A stretch of DNA of 64,000 nt, taken from positions 21,927 through 85,926 of the forward strand of contig NZ_VFAH01000024.1 in NCBI RefSeq assembly GCF_008929045.1, read 5' to 3'. Shown in pieces: positions 27,175 to 36,339 of this stretch. Under the pieces are notes generated by a model. It was given only the letters and a program-made list of their open reading frames with translations. It searched no databases and had not been told where the DNA came from. The translations under genes and the position numbers were made by a program. Within the stretch, counting starts at the first letter, position 1, and each line of letters begins with the position of its first letter. Origin of the DNA: Noviherbaspirillum aerium. Lineage in GTDB: Bacteria; Pseudomonadota; Gammaproteobacteria; Burkholderiales; Burkholderiaceae_D.

Positions 27175-28779
27175 CTATTTCGCCGGAGCGGTCTCCTGCA
27201 CCCGTGCAGACGCCTCCTTCTTCCCACTCGTAAAGGTGGGACCGGAACGCCGCTCATGCGGAGCCGGTTTGCCAGGCAGCGGCGGGAGCGCTTTCGCCCT
27301 TTCCAGATCGACTCCGGCGACCTCCGCAACCCGGCGTCCATAGTCTTCGTCGCAATGCCAGAGATGCCATACCATGCGCAGCTGGATCGGCTCCGGACAC
27401 TGTTTCAGATCACCTCCGATGTTGGACACCAGCTCATCGCGCTCCCAGTCCTCGAAGGTCCTGTAGCGATCGCCGGCCTGCCTGTAATCGTCGGAAGTGC
27501 GGGTTGTCTGAAAGCGGCCGAGAGGGCCTTCCACCCACTGGTGATATTCCTTTGCCGGCTTCGGCGCCTCCTGCAGGCCGCCAAGCGAACTCGGCTCGTA
27601 ATTGATGTGCTTGTTGGCGCCGCCGTCGTCGACGTAATACGCCATTTGCGCATCGCGCTGGTTGGTCCTGGAGCGGGCTTTTTCCTGCGGCGCATTGATC
27701 GGCAGCTGCAGGTAGTTGGGCCCGACCCGGTAACGCTGCGTATCCGAATAGGACAGGGTACGGCCCTGCAGCATCTTGTCATCCGAAAAGTCGACGCCGT
27801 CCACCAGCACGCCGGTACCGAACGCCGATTGCTCGGTCTCGGCAAATACATTGTCCGGATTGCGATCGAGGACCATGCGCCCGACCGGGAGCAGGGGAAA
27901 CTTGTCTTCAGGCCAGCGCTTGGTGTCGTCGAGCGGGTCAAAGTCGAGCTCCGGATGCTCGCCGTCGGACATGATCTGCACACAGAACTCCCACTCCGGA
28001 AAATCCTTGCGCTCTATCGCCTCGTACAGGTCCTTGGTGGCATGGCCCACGTCCTGCGCCTGAATTTCCGCCGCCTGCGCCGCAGTGAGATTGCGCACGC
28101 CCTGCTTCGGCTGCCAGTGAAACTTCACGAGATGGGCCACGCCTTCATCATTGACCAGCTTGTAGGTATTGACGCCGGCGCCTTCCATCTCGCGATAGTT
28201 GGCCGGTATACCCCAGGGGCTCTTGACCCAGGTAACCATATGCAGCGTTTCCGGGGACTGGGAAACAAAATCATAGAAGCGCCAGGGCTCCTGCCGATTG
28301 GTCACCGGATCCGGCTTGAAGGCATGGATCATGTCGGGAAACTTGATGGCATCGCGGATGAAGAAAATCTTCAAGTTGTTGCCGACCAGATCCCAGTTGC
28401 CGTCCACGGTTTTGAGCTTCACGGCAAATCCGCGGGGATCGCGGGCGGTCTCGGGGGAATCCTTGCCGCCGATGACCGTGGAAAAACGTACGAAAACGGG
28501 AGTACGCACGCCGGTCTGGTTCAAGACCTTGGCGCGGGTGTACTTCTGTGCGGGCTCGTTGCCGATTGTGCCGTAGGCCTCGAAATAGCCGTGCGCGCCC
28601 GTGCCGCGGGCATGAACGACGCGCTCGGGGATGCGTTCGCGGTCGAAATGGGTGATCTTTTCGATGAACTGGTAATTTTCCAGCGTTGCCGGCCCGCGCT
28701 CGCCGACGGAACGCAGAGACTGGTTATCGCTGACCGGATGACCCTGGCGGGTGGTCAGTGTCGGACGCTCGCTGCTCAT
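27175..28779 (-). CDS. katB: Monofunctional heme catalase
   Basis: A 534-residue catalase that converts hydrogen peroxide to water and oxygen. The distal histidine lies in [14 protein letters not shown] near residue 56, the distal asparagine in [13 protein letters not shown], and the proximal heme-ligand tyrosine in [12 protein letters not shown] near 345. The length fits small-subunit catalases with a short C-terminal tail. ATG at 28779 follows AAAGGA; an ATG six codons earlier is possible. The ankyrin gene follows after 143 bases. The gene is divergent from a glucose-6-phosphate dehydrogenase gene, suggesting a shared peroxide-related response. The symbol reflects the katB-ankB arrangement and is not proven orthology. 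Confidence 0.93.
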   Translation of the reverse strand: MSSERPTLTTRQGHPVSDNQSLRSVGERGPATLENYQFIEKITHFDRERIPERVVHARGTGAHGYFEAYGTIGNEPAQKYTRAKVLNQTGVRTPVFVRFSTVIGGKDSPETARDPRGFAVKLKTVDGNWDLVGNNLKIFFIRDAIKFPDMIHAFKPDPVTNRQEPWRFYDFVSQSPETLHMVTWVKSPWGIPANYREMEGAGVNTYKLVNDEGVAHLVKFHWQPKQGVRNLTAAQAAEIQAQDVGHATKDLYEAIERKDFPEWEFCVQIMSDGEHPELDFDPLDDTKRWPEDKFPLLPVGRMVLDRNPDNVFAETEQSAFGTGVLVDGVDFSDDKMLQGRTLSYSDTQRYRVGPNYLQLPINAPQEKARSRTNQRDAQMAYYVDDGGANKHINYEPSSLGGLQEAPKPAKEYHQWVEGPLGRFQTTRTSDDYRQAGDRYRTFEDWERDELVSNIGGDLKQCPEPIQLRMVWHLWHCDEDYGRRVAEVAGVDLERAKALPPLPGKPAPHERRSGPTFTSGKKEASARVQETAPAK

Positions 28780-28837
28780 GATTTTCCTTTCATGCACTTC
28801 CTTGAAGGAGATTCATTCTGATTTAATGCCGTATTCC

Positions 28838-28866
28838 TTGTATAAAATTCAATTCTTTTTATACAA
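28838..28866. promoter_or_regulatory. 9-bp inverted repeat in the catalase-zwf divergent region
   Basis: TTGTATAAA (28838-28846) and TTTATACAA (28858-28866) form perfect arms around 11 bases, 59 bases upstream of the catalase start. It may be an operator. It does not match the spaced ATAG/CTAT OxyR pattern well. The rest of the 28780-29170 region shows a doubled AGCGCCTCGAT near 28910-28935 and nothing else recognisable. Confidence 0.45.
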
Positions 28867-29170
28867 TCCTGGCTTTTGCCTATGGCAGACAGTGTTTCAA
28901 GCCTTTTTACAATGGCGCCTCGATAGCGCCTCGATGGCACCCCAGGGATATAGAGAAATCTTCAACGAGGTGGTTCCTGTAAACCTGGGAAAACAGCGGG
29001 GATTTGAAGCTGTCTTGGCGCAATAGGGATCCCGACTGATAAGGTCGTGAACTGCACGGACGAATTGGCATCACGATCAGGGGCTTGAAACTTGCAAGCA
29101 ATTTTCAGAATATGTCTGCACCGCATGCGTGCACCGGCCGTATAACCGCACAACGGATCAATTTCACATC

Positions 29171-30640
29171 ATGGCAATACCAACCTCAACGACAGAACCG
29201 ATGCAACCACTGGACATGATCATTTTCGGCGGAGGCGGCGATCTCGCCGTGCGCAAGCTGCTGCCGGCGCTCTACATGGCGCATCTTCATGGCAATCTTC
29301 CTGCATCCACACGCATCATCGCCGTCGGCAGGCATGCCTACGACCGGGACAGCTACATCGAATTCGTCCAGGAGCGCTCGCAGTCGTTCATTGAAGCAAA
29401 GAATCTCGAAGCCAAGGCCTGGCAGGAATTTCTCGGCCTGCTCCATTACGTTGCGCTGGATGCCACCAACGGCGCCACCTATGCGGATCTGGCCCGCGCG
29501 TCGCGCCCTGGAGTGGAGCGCGTGTTTTATCTCGCGACGGCGCCCACGATATTCATGAACATCTGCGAGAACCTCGCAGCCAGCGGCCTCGTTGACCGGC
29601 ACAGCCGCGTGGTACTGGAAAAACCGCTCGGCCATGATCTGGAGTCGGCCCGCGAGATCAATCTTGCGGTAGGCAAGTATTTCGACGAATCGCAGATCTA
29701 CCGCATCGACCATTATCTCGGCAAGGAAACGGTGCAGAACCTGATGGTGCTGCGTTTCGGCAACGGCATCCTTGAGCCCCTGTGGCGCGCCCCGAACATT
29801 CGCAGCGTGCAGATCACGGTTGCGGAAACCGTGGGCGTCGGCAGCCGGGCAGGATTCTATGACGGCACCGGCGCCTTGCGCGACATGGTGCAGAACCACC
29901 TGCTTCAACTGTTGTGCATCATCGCGATGGAGCCGCCCGTATCGCTCGATCCCGACGCGGTGCGCGATGAAAAGCTGAAAGTGCTGCGCTCTCTGCGCCG
30001 CATGCGCCTCGGCGATATCGCCCGCGATACCGTACGCGGACAGTACTCCACCGGCGCCGTCAACGGCGAAGCCGTGAAGGCATATCGTGATGAAGCCGAT
30101 GTCCCGGACGACAGCCGCACGGAAACCTTTGTCGCGCTGCGTACCTACGTCGACACTTGGCGCTGGGCCAACGTGCCCTTCTTTCTGCGCACGGGCAAAC
30201 GCATGCAGAAACGCCTGTCGCAGATCGTGATTGAATTCGCCAACCCGCCATTTTCGATTTTTCCGGACGCGCCGCGCACGACCGCCAACCGGCTGGTCAT
30301 TCATCTGCAGCCGGAGGAATCGATCCAGCTGCAGCTCATGGCCAAGCAGCCTGGTAGCGGCATGCAGATGCTTCCGGTCAGCCTGAATCTCGATCTGCAA
30401 TCCGCATTTTCCCAGCGCCGCGCCGAGGCGTATGAACGTCTGCTGATCGACGTCGTGCGGGGAAGACTGACGCACTTCATGCGCCGGGACGAACTCGAGG
30501 CAGCCTGGTCCTGGGCCGACCCCATACTCGAGGGCTGGAAGGAGCTCGGCGAGCGCCCTCTTCCCTATACCGCGGGCAGCTGGGGACCGGATGCCTCGGC
30601 TGCCTTGCTGGCGCGTGAAGGATTTAGCTGGATCGAATAA
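29171..30640 (+). CDS. zwf: Glucose-6-phosphate 1-dehydrogenase, paralog 1
   Basis: A 489-residue enzyme oxidising glucose 6-phosphate to 6-phosphogluconolactone with NADP(+) reduction. The substrate and catalytic motif RIDHYLGKE is intact, as are EKPLGHD and FYDGTGALRDMVQNHLLQ. The nucleotide-binding loop reads IIFGGGGDLAVRKL, with GG in place of the usual AT of GATGDLA. A second zwf lies at 42432 in a sugar-catabolic operon. This copy stands alone, divergent from catalase, and may supply NADPH under oxidative stress (inference). ATG at 29171 is chosen by family N-terminus; the ribosome site is weak. Confidence 0.95.
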   Translation: MAIPTSTTEPMQPLDMIIFGGGGDLAVRKLLPALYMAHLHGNLPASTRIIAVGRHAYDRDSYIEFVQERSQSFIEAKNLEAKAWQEFLGLLHYVALDATNGATYADLARASRPGVERVFYLATAPTIFMNICENLAASGLVDRHSRVVLEKPLGHDLESAREINLAVGKYFDESQIYRIDHYLGKETVQNLMVLRFGNGILEPLWRAPNIRSVQITVAETVGVGSRAGFYDGTGALRDMVQNHLLQLLCIIAMEPPVSLDPDAVRDEKLKVLRSLRRMRLGDIARDTVRGQYSTGAVNGEAVKAYRDEADVPDDSRTETFVALRTYVDTWRWANVPFFLRTGKRMQKRLSQIVIEFANPPFSIFPDAPRTTANRLVIHLQPEESIQLQLMAKQPGSGMQMLPVSLNLDLQSAFSQRRAEAYERLLIDVVRGRLTHFMRRDELEAAWSWADPILEGWKELGERPLPYTAGSWGPDASAALLAREGFSWIE

Positions 30641-30690
30641 GTACAGCGGGCACTGCTGCAACATGAGGCGCTGTCGGCGCATGCGAATGC

Positions 30691-30726
30691 ACCGAACGCA
30701 CCGAACGCACCGAACGCACCGAACGC
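30691..30726. repeat. Four 9-bp tandem repeats
   Basis: ACCGAACGC is repeated four times without change (30691-30726), followed by degenerate ...GAACGCC units and a doubled TTGTCAACGC. The run lies between the stop of zwf and the convergent small gene, a possible slippage-prone locus. Confidence 0.85.
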
Positions 30727-30772
30727 CTCATGAACGCCTTGTCAACGCCTTGTCAACGCGCTTTGATGTGCT

Positions 30773-31057
30773 CTAACGGATCGCATCGAGCGCGTCGATT
30801 TCCGCGGCGGCCCAGGCGACGAATTGTTTTACACGTTGCTTGAGTGCCGCGAGGTCCTCATCGTCATCAAGCGGCTGCATGCAGCTGAGCATCAATGTCC
30901 AGCCGGTGCCCGTCTGCACCAGATTCTCCAGTATCGGGCGCCGGTTCTGCATCATGCGGATCTTGAAATCGTCCATCATCGGCAGCTGAAGATCGACTGA
31001 TTTTTTCCACATGTCGAGCATTTCATCGATTCGCTCCAGATCCATTTCAACTTTCAT
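30773..31057 (-). CDS. Small hypothetical helical protein
   Basis: A 94-residue acidic, helix-rich protein (MKVEMDLERIDEMLDMWKKS, ending in WAAAEIDALDAIR), with no membrane segment or known domain. AAGGAAAA seven bases upstream of the ATG supports the start. It is convergent with the first zwf and is followed on the other side by an unrelated gene on the opposite strand. Function unknown. Confidence 0.65.
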   Translation of the reverse strand: MKVEMDLERIDEMLDMWKKSVDLQLPMMDDFKIRMMQNRRPILENLVQTGTGWTLMLSCMQPLDDDEDLAALKQRVKQFVAWAAAEIDALDAIR

Positions 31058-31262
31058 TGCGCTTTTCCTTCAGATAGCCGTATTTGATATTTGCAGGCAT
31101 GAACAACGGCGAATGCTAACCCGGTAAAGGATCGCATGCATGCCGGCATGAAGCGCACCGGATCATGCCCGGGAATATTCCTGGCATTGAGATGTCCAAC
31201 CGGACATCGTTATTTCTATCCGCGACGCGTGCCGCCATGGATACGCCGTGGGACTTATTCCA

Positions 31263-31988
31263 ATGCAACGACGAATCAAAGCAATGCCTTTCATGCCCGT
31301 GCTTCTTGCAGCGCTTTTCTCCATGCCTGCGGCACGGGCCGAGCAGGAACAACCTCAGGCCGATGATATCGAGGTTTCAGTAAGCAAGGTCGGCGCTACC
31401 GTCATTGTGGATGTCGGCATGCCGGTCAAGGCCAGTCTGCGCAGCGCCTGGGAAGTACTGACCGACTATGATCACATGGCGGAATTCTTTCCGAACCTGG
31501 AATCGAGCAGGGTGGTTGAGCAGCAAGGCAACAAGCTGCGCATTGAACAGACCGGCAAGCTTGCCTATGGTCCCTTGTCCTTCCCATTCGAATCCATTCG
31601 CGAGATCGTGCTGACGCCTTATTCCAGGGTTCACTCCAAGGCGGTGGGAGGCACCATCAAGCATGGAGAGGCAATTACCCGGCTGGTGCCTGAAGGCGCA
31701 ACGACTCGCATCTTCTACCATAGCGAGTCCACGCCCAACACATGGGTACCACCGGGCATCGGCCCAAATCTCATTGCAGGGCGTACTCGGGAACAGTTTG
31801 CAAGTCTGCGCGACGAGATCCTGCGGCGAGCGCAGCATGAAAGGACCGGCGCGGCGGAAACGCGACGAACGCCAGATCCGCGGCCCGCCCCAAACCGGGG
31901 TACCGCGTCGGGAGAATCGGCAAGCGGATCCGGAGCTGCCGGACCAGGACAGGCTGCAAGCTCGGGGCAAGACACATCAACAAAATGA
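31263..31988 (+). CDS. Exported SRPBCC/START-like polyketide cyclase family protein
   Basis: A 241-residue protein with an N-terminal signal peptide (FMPVLLAALFSMPAARA, cleavage likely after ARA). A START-like SRPBCC domain follows at about 35-185 (VKASLRSAWEVLTDYDHMAEFFPNL, then FPFESIREIVLTPYSRVHSK). Such domains form a cavity for hydrophobic ligands. The C-terminal 55 residues are a disordered Arg/Pro then Ser/Gly tail. The substrate is unknown. Start choice is uncertain: GTG at 31248, ATG at 31263, or an ATG a few codons later. A strong terminator follows at 32024-32055. Confidence 0.8.
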   Translation: MQRRIKAMPFMPVLLAALFSMPAARAEQEQPQADDIEVSVSKVGATVIVDVGMPVKASLRSAWEVLTDYDHMAEFFPNLESSRVVEQQGNKLRIEQTGKLAYGPLSFPFESIREIVLTPYSRVHSKAVGGTIKHGEAITRLVPEGATTRIFYHSESTPNTWVPPGIGPNLIAGRTREQFASLRDEILRRAQHERTGAAETRRTPDPRPAPNRGTASGESASGSGAAGPGQAASSGQDTSTK

Positions 31989-32023
31989 GGTCAACCACAG
32001 TCCTGGAATGACGATGTCCAAAC

Positions 32024-32055
32024 AAAAAGCCAACCGGCTTTGCGGTTGGCTTTTT
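32024..32055. terminator. Bidirectional rho-independent terminator
   Basis: Stem GCCAACCG (32029-32036) pairs with CGGTTGGC (32043-32050). It is flanked by five A on the left and five T on the right, so it can act on both strands. It ends the SRPBCC gene, and possibly the minus-strand small Cys-rich gene. Confidence 0.9.
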
Positions 32056-32168
32056 GGGCAGCTCGCCCTGTCAAGGCCGATTCATCGAGGGATGGAAACC
32101 TCCTAGAGCGCTTCCGCGCTTTCGGGATCGTCAGGCCAGAAGCGTGCCGAGGCTCACTGCCACGAAAA

Positions 32169-32420
32169 TCATGTGGCCTGCTCGGTGGCTCTGGAAAACG
32201 ATCCAACCAGTCCGGCCAGTTTCATGCGCTTTTCGACATCTTCCGCGCACTCCTTGCTGCAAAATGCAGCGCCGGACATGGCGGGATCGCCGCAATCATT
32301 GAAACAGCCGCCGTCAGCACGTGCCGCAATCTGCGTTCCTGCGCCTTGCCGGCCTTTGGCAATAATTGCTTCAAGCATTTTTTGTTCATTTTCGCTTGCT
32401 ACATCTGCTTCGTCGGCCAT
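32169..32420 (-). CDS. Small four-cysteine protein, possible zinc-binding
   Basis: An 83-residue protein with CFNDCGDP and FCSKEC, i.e. two C-x3-C pairs separated by about 12 residues. This is consistent with a small zinc-binding treble-clef or ribbon fold related to DksA-type fingers. The N-terminal half is charged and helical. AGGAG five to six bases before the ATG supports the start. Metal binding is inferred from cysteine spacing only; function unknown. It lies downstream of and co-directional with the DUF2242 lipoprotein gene, about 93 bases apart. Confidence 0.7.
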   Translation of the reverse strand: MADEADVASENEQKMLEAIIAKGRQGAGTQIAARADGGCFNDCGDPAMSGAAFCSKECAEDVEKRMKLAGLVGSFSRATEQAT

Positions 32421-32513
32421 CCGAACTCCTACAAAAGTTAATCATTACCAAGACTTGCGTCCGGGAAGGTCTTGGATACAAACACCTGCTTTGGGTTCCG
32501 GCAGGATAACGGA

Positions 32514-33107
32514 TTAATGCGCTTTTTCCGTCTCGACTTGCACGGCCGTCGCCGTGGGATCAAGATAGCGTTCCAGCAGGTCGAAAAACTGGCCGTAGAA
32601 CTGCTTGCTCGGAATTGTTTCACTCGCCACCTTCACCAGTGCGTCGTCCGAGCTTCCGAAGGGCAGCGAAATCGAACCCAGCGCCCCGACACCCAGACTG
32701 GCAGAATTGCTGCTCTTCCTCAATGTATAACGGTCCCGCACTGCATTCGCAAAGGCGGTCGTGCTGTTGCTTCCCTGGTTATTCGGCGCGCATGTGACAT
32801 GAAACTCGATCTGCACATGCACATCCGCTTCCGGCTGAAAGTACTTGCGTCCTCTGACGGATGACTCCCCTGCTTCCCCGATCACATAGCCTTGACTCAG
32901 CAAGGCCCGCCTAGCCGCTTCGCACGTCTGACGTTCCGTGCCCGGGAAACTCTGGGTATAGGCTGCGGAAGACAGGAATTCCTCAGGCTGGGCGGCAACC
33001 GATTGCTGCGGCTGCATTGAGGTCACTGTAGAACAGGCTGACAGGCCAAGGCAGGATAGGGCAATCGATGTAAAAGCAAGTCGTCGGGATCGGGTGAAAA
33101 TGTTCAT
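32514..33107 (-). CDS. DUF2242 family lipoprotein
   Basis: A 197-residue predicted lipoprotein. The signal peptide ends in the lipobox LGLSACS, so the mature protein begins at Cys25. The body matches DUF2242: ERQTCEAARRALLSQGYVIGEA, then KYFQPEADVHVQIEFHVTCA and PSKQFYGQFFDLLERYL. It is probably attached to the outer membrane. Function unknown. ATG at 33107 is preferred because AGGGG lies just upstream and the signal peptide begins there; an in-frame start at 33152 would bury it. Confidence 0.85.
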   Translation of the reverse strand: MNIFTRSRRLAFTSIALSCLGLSACSTVTSMQPQQSVAAQPEEFLSSAAYTQSFPGTERQTCEAARRALLSQGYVIGEAGESSVRGRKYFQPEADVHVQIEFHVTCAPNNQGSNSTTAFANAVRDRYTLRKSSNSASLGVGALGSISLPFGSSDDALVKVASETIPSKQFYGQFFDLLERYLDPTATAVQVETEKAH

Positions 33108-33412
33108 AGGCCCCTGAAAACAGTATTTTGCCGATTCGCCGGGGTTCACCATCTCCTGCGCTCCAGAACGAAAGAGCCGAAAAATGAATAAACATCAATT
33201 CCAAGGCGAGGCTACCCGGCGGTTTTCCGCCCGAAAGTATAGCCATAATCCGCGCAGTATGAGGTGTAATTGTGCTTGCAGGAAGCCCGCTTGCTTATAT
33301 TGCAAGACAAATCGGCGAGGTGTCCCTGTCCTGCCGGCAGGCTGACCTTGAATAAGCAGAACCTCGGACCGGCGATGCAATCCAATTCGAAATTCCATAA
33401 AATCCATGCCGA

Positions 33413-33436
33413 CTGTGGCACTGTGGCACTGTGGCA
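33413..33436. repeat. Three 8-bp tandem repeats
   Basis: CTGTGGCA is repeated three times exactly (33413-33420, 33421-33428, 33429-33436), 34 bases before the start of the small DnaJ-finger-like gene. Confidence 0.85.
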
Positions 33437-33470
33437 CACGGCATTTCAATCAATAGAACCAGGAGATTTC

Positions 33471-33665
33471 ATGAGCAAACCCTCCTCTCCCGACATGCCG
33501 GCAGCTACAACGAAAAACCCGGGCGACGAAGCGGCGCCAGGATCAGAGCAGACCGGCGAAAATACCTGCCCCGTCTGCAACGGAAGCGGGCGTACGGCTG
33601 ACAAGGCCATGTGTTCGAACTGTGGCGGTAGCGGAATCGTCATTGTTACCGTCGGAGATGCCTGA
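33471..33665 (+). CDS. Small protein with DnaJ-type zinc-finger motifs
   Basis: A 64-residue protein. The N-terminal 30 residues are polar and disordered. The C-terminal half holds two CxxCxGxG motifs (CPVCNGSG and CSNCGGSG), as in the cysteine-rich domain of DnaJ. It probably binds one zinc ion. AGGAG six bases before the ATG fixes the start. No partner gene identifies its role. It is followed by a repeat element of family A. Confidence 0.78.
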   Translation: MSKPSSPDMPAATTKNPGDEAAPGSEQTGENTCPVCNGSGRTADKAMCSNCGGSGIVIVTVGDA

Positions 33666-33720
33666 CGGCAGCGGCCTAGGCATGCAGCATACGGACTGCG
33701 GGATCCACCCCCGGATTCCG

Positions 33721-33852
33721 GGCTGTGCTCGCCGAGCTGCTGTGCGGTCCGGATTCACGCCTATGGCGCTCGGCGTACTCCGTACGCATGCGCCTTCGCT
33801 CCTCAACGCCACTCAACTTTCGGACCGATCGCGACGTTTTTCAGATACGGCC
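33721..33852. repeat. Family-A inverted-repeat element, diverged copy
   Basis: Aligned to the reverse complement of 46554-46679, it shares GGCTGT at the left, GAGCTGCTGTGCGGTCCGGA, CGCTCGGCGTAC, CGTACGCATGCG, GCTCCTCAACGCCA and GCGACG...GGCC at the right. The ends are degenerate and TA is not conserved. Confidence 0.6.
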
Positions 33853-33888
33853 TGATGCCGGGCTTTTTCCTGGTTGCGGATGTGCCGT

Positions 33889-34368
33889 CTAACGGCAATA
33901 GCGGATGCCCGGCTTCATTTCTTCATATAGCTGGTAGTCGGTTTCCCTCATGCCAAGTGCATGGTAGGTCTTCTGTGCGCTTCGGTTTTCCTTCTCGACG
34001 TAAAGGCGGAACCCGCAGATGCCTGCATCATTGGCGGCGGCATTTTTGACCGCGTCGTAGAGACGGGAGTAGACACCCTTGCGGCGCCACACGGGTAGCA
34101 CATACACGCTCTGTATCCACCAGAAAACGCCATTGCGCCAGTCGCTCCATTCAGTTGTAATCATCAATGAGGCGACGACACGACCACGGCTCTCGGCAAC
34201 GAGATAAAACCCGAGGCCGGGATTGCCGATCAATCCCTTCACGCCGGCAGCGATCACTTCCGGCAGCAATTCCTTTCCCTCGGTTTCGAACGCCATTGCG
34301 GCGTTGAATGCGGCGATGGCTTCGGCATCGCGCATTTCTCCCCGGCGTATCTGCAATTCGTCAGGCAT
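33889..34368 (-). CDS. GNAT family N-acetyltransferase
   Basis: A 159-residue acetyltransferase of the GCN5 type. The acetyl-CoA pyrophosphate-binding motif is VLPVWRRKGVYSRLYDAV (Q/RxxGxG/A form). The C-terminal LYVEKENRSAQKTYHALGM block, with the tyrosine often used as general acid, is also present. The substrate may be a small molecule or protein N-terminus and is unknown. No neighbour clarifies it. The start at 34368 gives the usual family length. Confidence 0.88.
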   Translation of the reverse strand: MPDELQIRRGEMRDAEAIAAFNAAMAFETEGKELLPEVIAAGVKGLIGNPGLGFYLVAESRGRVVASLMITTEWSDWRNGVFWWIQSVYVLPVWRRKGVYSRLYDAVKNAAANDAGICGFRLYVEKENRSAQKTYHALGMRETDYQLYEEMKPGIRYCR

Positions 34369-34480
34369 GACTTGTCATTCGGTAATTGGCAATGCGGCCA
34401 AGTCTACCAAAGGCCGATCATCGGCAATGAGCAATAGGAGGATGCGAGAAGCGGCAAAAAGCAGCAGGTCTGAACTCATC

Positions 34481-34527
34481 GGCAGTCCATGCTGAAGACG
34501 TACGTGCCGCCTTCAGCATGGACTGCC
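34481..34527. repeat. Perfect 17-bp inverted repeat behind the binding-protein gene
   Basis: GGCAGTCCATGCTGAAG (34481-34497) and its exact complement (34511-34527) surround 13 bases. It lies seven bases after the stop of the binding-protein gene on the minus strand. No T-run follows, so it may stabilise or attenuate the transcript rather than end it by the classic mechanism. Confidence 0.7.
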
Positions 34528-34533
34528 GGAAAT

Positions 34534-35676
34534 TCAAGGATTCAGTTTCCAGTTGCCGTTCTCGACGGTAAGCATCACGCGCGCGTTATCTTCCAGGCCG
34601 AAATGATCCTTGGCCGTATAACGGATGACGCCTTGAGTAATGGGTATGCCCTTTGTCGATTCCAGCGCCTCTTTCAAGGCGGCACGAAATTCCGGTGTAC
34701 CGGGTTTCGCCTTTTTCAATGCCTGGGGGACGATGGATTGCAGCAGCAGATGAGCGTCATAGCCGTGAGCCGCGAACTGGTTGCGGCTGCCGGCGCCGAA
34801 CTGTTTTTCGTAACGCTCGACAAATTCTGTCGCCAATTTCTTTGACGGATGATTGTCGGGCAATCCCTCTGGCATCACCGCCAGTCCGGCGACGACGAAA
34901 GCGCCCTCGACATCCTTGCCGCCCAACCGGATCAGGTCGCGTGATGCCGCACCATGCGTTTGGTAGACTTTTCCCTTGTAGCCGCGCTCGACCACGGCCT
35001 TGTGCGGCATTGCGGCACCGCTGCCGGAGGCCCCGAGAAGAATGGCATCCGGCTTGGCCGAGACGAGCTTGAGCGCCTGGGCAGTAACACTGGTATCCGC
35101 CCGCGCAAAGCGTTCCGTCGCCACCGACTTCAGGCCCGCCTTTTCGGCGAGCGCCGTAAACGAACGCAACCAGGTTTCGCCATAGGCATCCGAATATCCA
35201 AGATAAGCATAGGTCTTGACTCCGGACTTTTTCATATGTTCGATGATCGCGCTTGCCATCAGCGGAGTGGATTGCGCAACGCGGAAAGTCCATGCGCCCT
35301 TGCCCTCGGGCAAATCGACGGGGGAAGTGGAAATCTGCACGGTATTGCCTTCGGCGGCGATATCGGCAAGCGCCACCGATGCCGGCGTTGCGGTGGAACC
35401 GACGATGACATCAACCTTGTCCTCGGTGATCAGCCGTCTTCCATTCTTTGCCGATTGTGTCGTGTCGGACGCATCATCGAGCATGACTAGCTTGACCTTT
35501 TCCCCGCCAATCGTATCGGGCCAAAGGGAAATGCCATTCTTGGTGGGAATGCCGAGTCCGGACGCGGGCCCCGTCAGCGGCAGGCTCACACCGATGGTGA
35601 TCTCGGCATGCACAACTCCTGCGGCAAAAGTAGCCAGCATCGCGGCGAATAGGGGCTTGAAACCTGGTTTCATCAT
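34534..35676 (-). CDS. Periplasmic ABC-transporter substrate-binding protein (LivJ/LivK type)
   Basis: A 380-residue periplasmic-binding protein of the branched-chain amino acid family (type I fold). A signal peptide (FAAMLATFAAGVVHA) precedes the mature start EITIGVSLPLTGPASGLG. Characteristic blocks include VDVIVGSTATPASVALADIAAE and ISTSPVDLPEGKGAWTFRV. Members deliver amino acids or aromatic acids to a permease. No permease or ATPase gene is adjacent, so it is an orphan binding protein. AAGGAGAC precedes the double ATG; either may be used. It is followed on the minus strand by a hairpin. Confidence 0.92.
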   Translation of the reverse strand: MMKPGFKPLFAAMLATFAAGVVHAEITIGVSLPLTGPASGLGIPTKNGISLWPDTIGGEKVKLVMLDDASDTTQSAKNGRRLITEDKVDVIVGSTATPASVALADIAAEGNTVQISTSPVDLPEGKGAWTFRVAQSTPLMASAIIEHMKKSGVKTYAYLGYSDAYGETWLRSFTALAEKAGLKSVATERFARADTSVTAQALKLVSAKPDAILLGASGSGAAMPHKAVVERGYKGKVYQTHGAASRDLIRLGGKDVEGAFVVAGLAVMPEGLPDNHPSKKLATEFVERYEKQFGAGSRNQFAAHGYDAHLLLQSIVPQALKKAKPGTPEFRAALKEALESTKGIPITQGVIRYTAKDHFGLEDNARVMLTVENGNWKLNP

Positions 35677-35847
35677 GTCTCCTTGAAAGTTCGGATAAAA
35701 GGATTGTCTTCCGGAGCCCGCCTATCGTCGCCGCCAAGGCGGCAACCGAACGCAGGCTGCGCATATTGTTATGTGATGTAACAGTTCTGCACTATAAGTA
35801 TTGACGGATGCTTATGCAAGTATCAGATGCAAAACCCGTTCAAGCAA

Positions 35848-36339
35848 TTACGTACTTCGCATGCAGATCTTGCTTAACAGCGAACGCAATTGCTCCTTTT
35901 CCGACGCATTCAAGGCGCCCGCTATGCGGTTGTCATGCTCCAGCACCGTTTTTTTGTAGCGCCGCACCTGCTTCTGCCCGTCTTTCGTGAGACGCAGATT
36001 GTAGGAGCGCCTGTCTGCGGAAGCCTGTCTCTCGACCAGACCGGCGTCCTCAAACTTGTCGATAATGGCGACTACTCCTGAGCGCGCGATTCCCATCACC
36101 TCCGACAGGCGGGTCTGTGAAATCCCGGGATTGTTTTCTATGATCACCAGCGAGGAAAAACGCTGGGGCGTAATACCTTCATCGGCCAGCGAAGCCGCAA
36201 AATCTTCGTAGATGCTAATCTGAGCCCTGCGCACCGCGTAACCGATCAGGTCATCGAGAATGTCGTACTCTATGCCTTCAATTCTGGCGTTGAAGAAGAA
36301 CGCATTTTCTTTGGTTTCCGGTTTTTCAGTTCTGGACAA
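35848..36339 (-). CDS. MarR family transcriptional regulator
   Basis: A 163-residue winged helix-turn-helix regulator. The DNA-binding domain spans about 60-125, with the recognition helix SQTRLSEVMGIARSGVVAIIDKFEDAGLV and the wing RQASADRRSYNLRLTKDG. It is divergent from the flavin monooxygenase gene across 308 bases containing two palindromes, the standard arrangement for a MarR repressor responding to an aromatic compound. That target assignment is inference. Confidence 0.92.
   Translation of the reverse strand: MSRTEKPETKENAFFFNARIEGIEYDILDDLIGYAVRRAQISIYEDFAASLADEGITPQRFSSLVIIENNPGISQTRLSEVMGIARSGVVAIIDKFEDAGLVERQASADRRSYNLRLTKDGQKQVRRYKKTVLEHDNRIAGALNASEKEQLRSLLSKICMRST

Noticed and set aside
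27115..28821. A 568-residue plus-strand frame
   Set aside because: It is antisense to catalase, whose heme-ligand and distal histidine motifs are intact.
28838..28866. OxyR binding site at the catalase promoter
   Set aside because: The inverted repeat does not follow the ATAG-N7-CTAT periodic pattern; kept only as an unassigned operator candidate.
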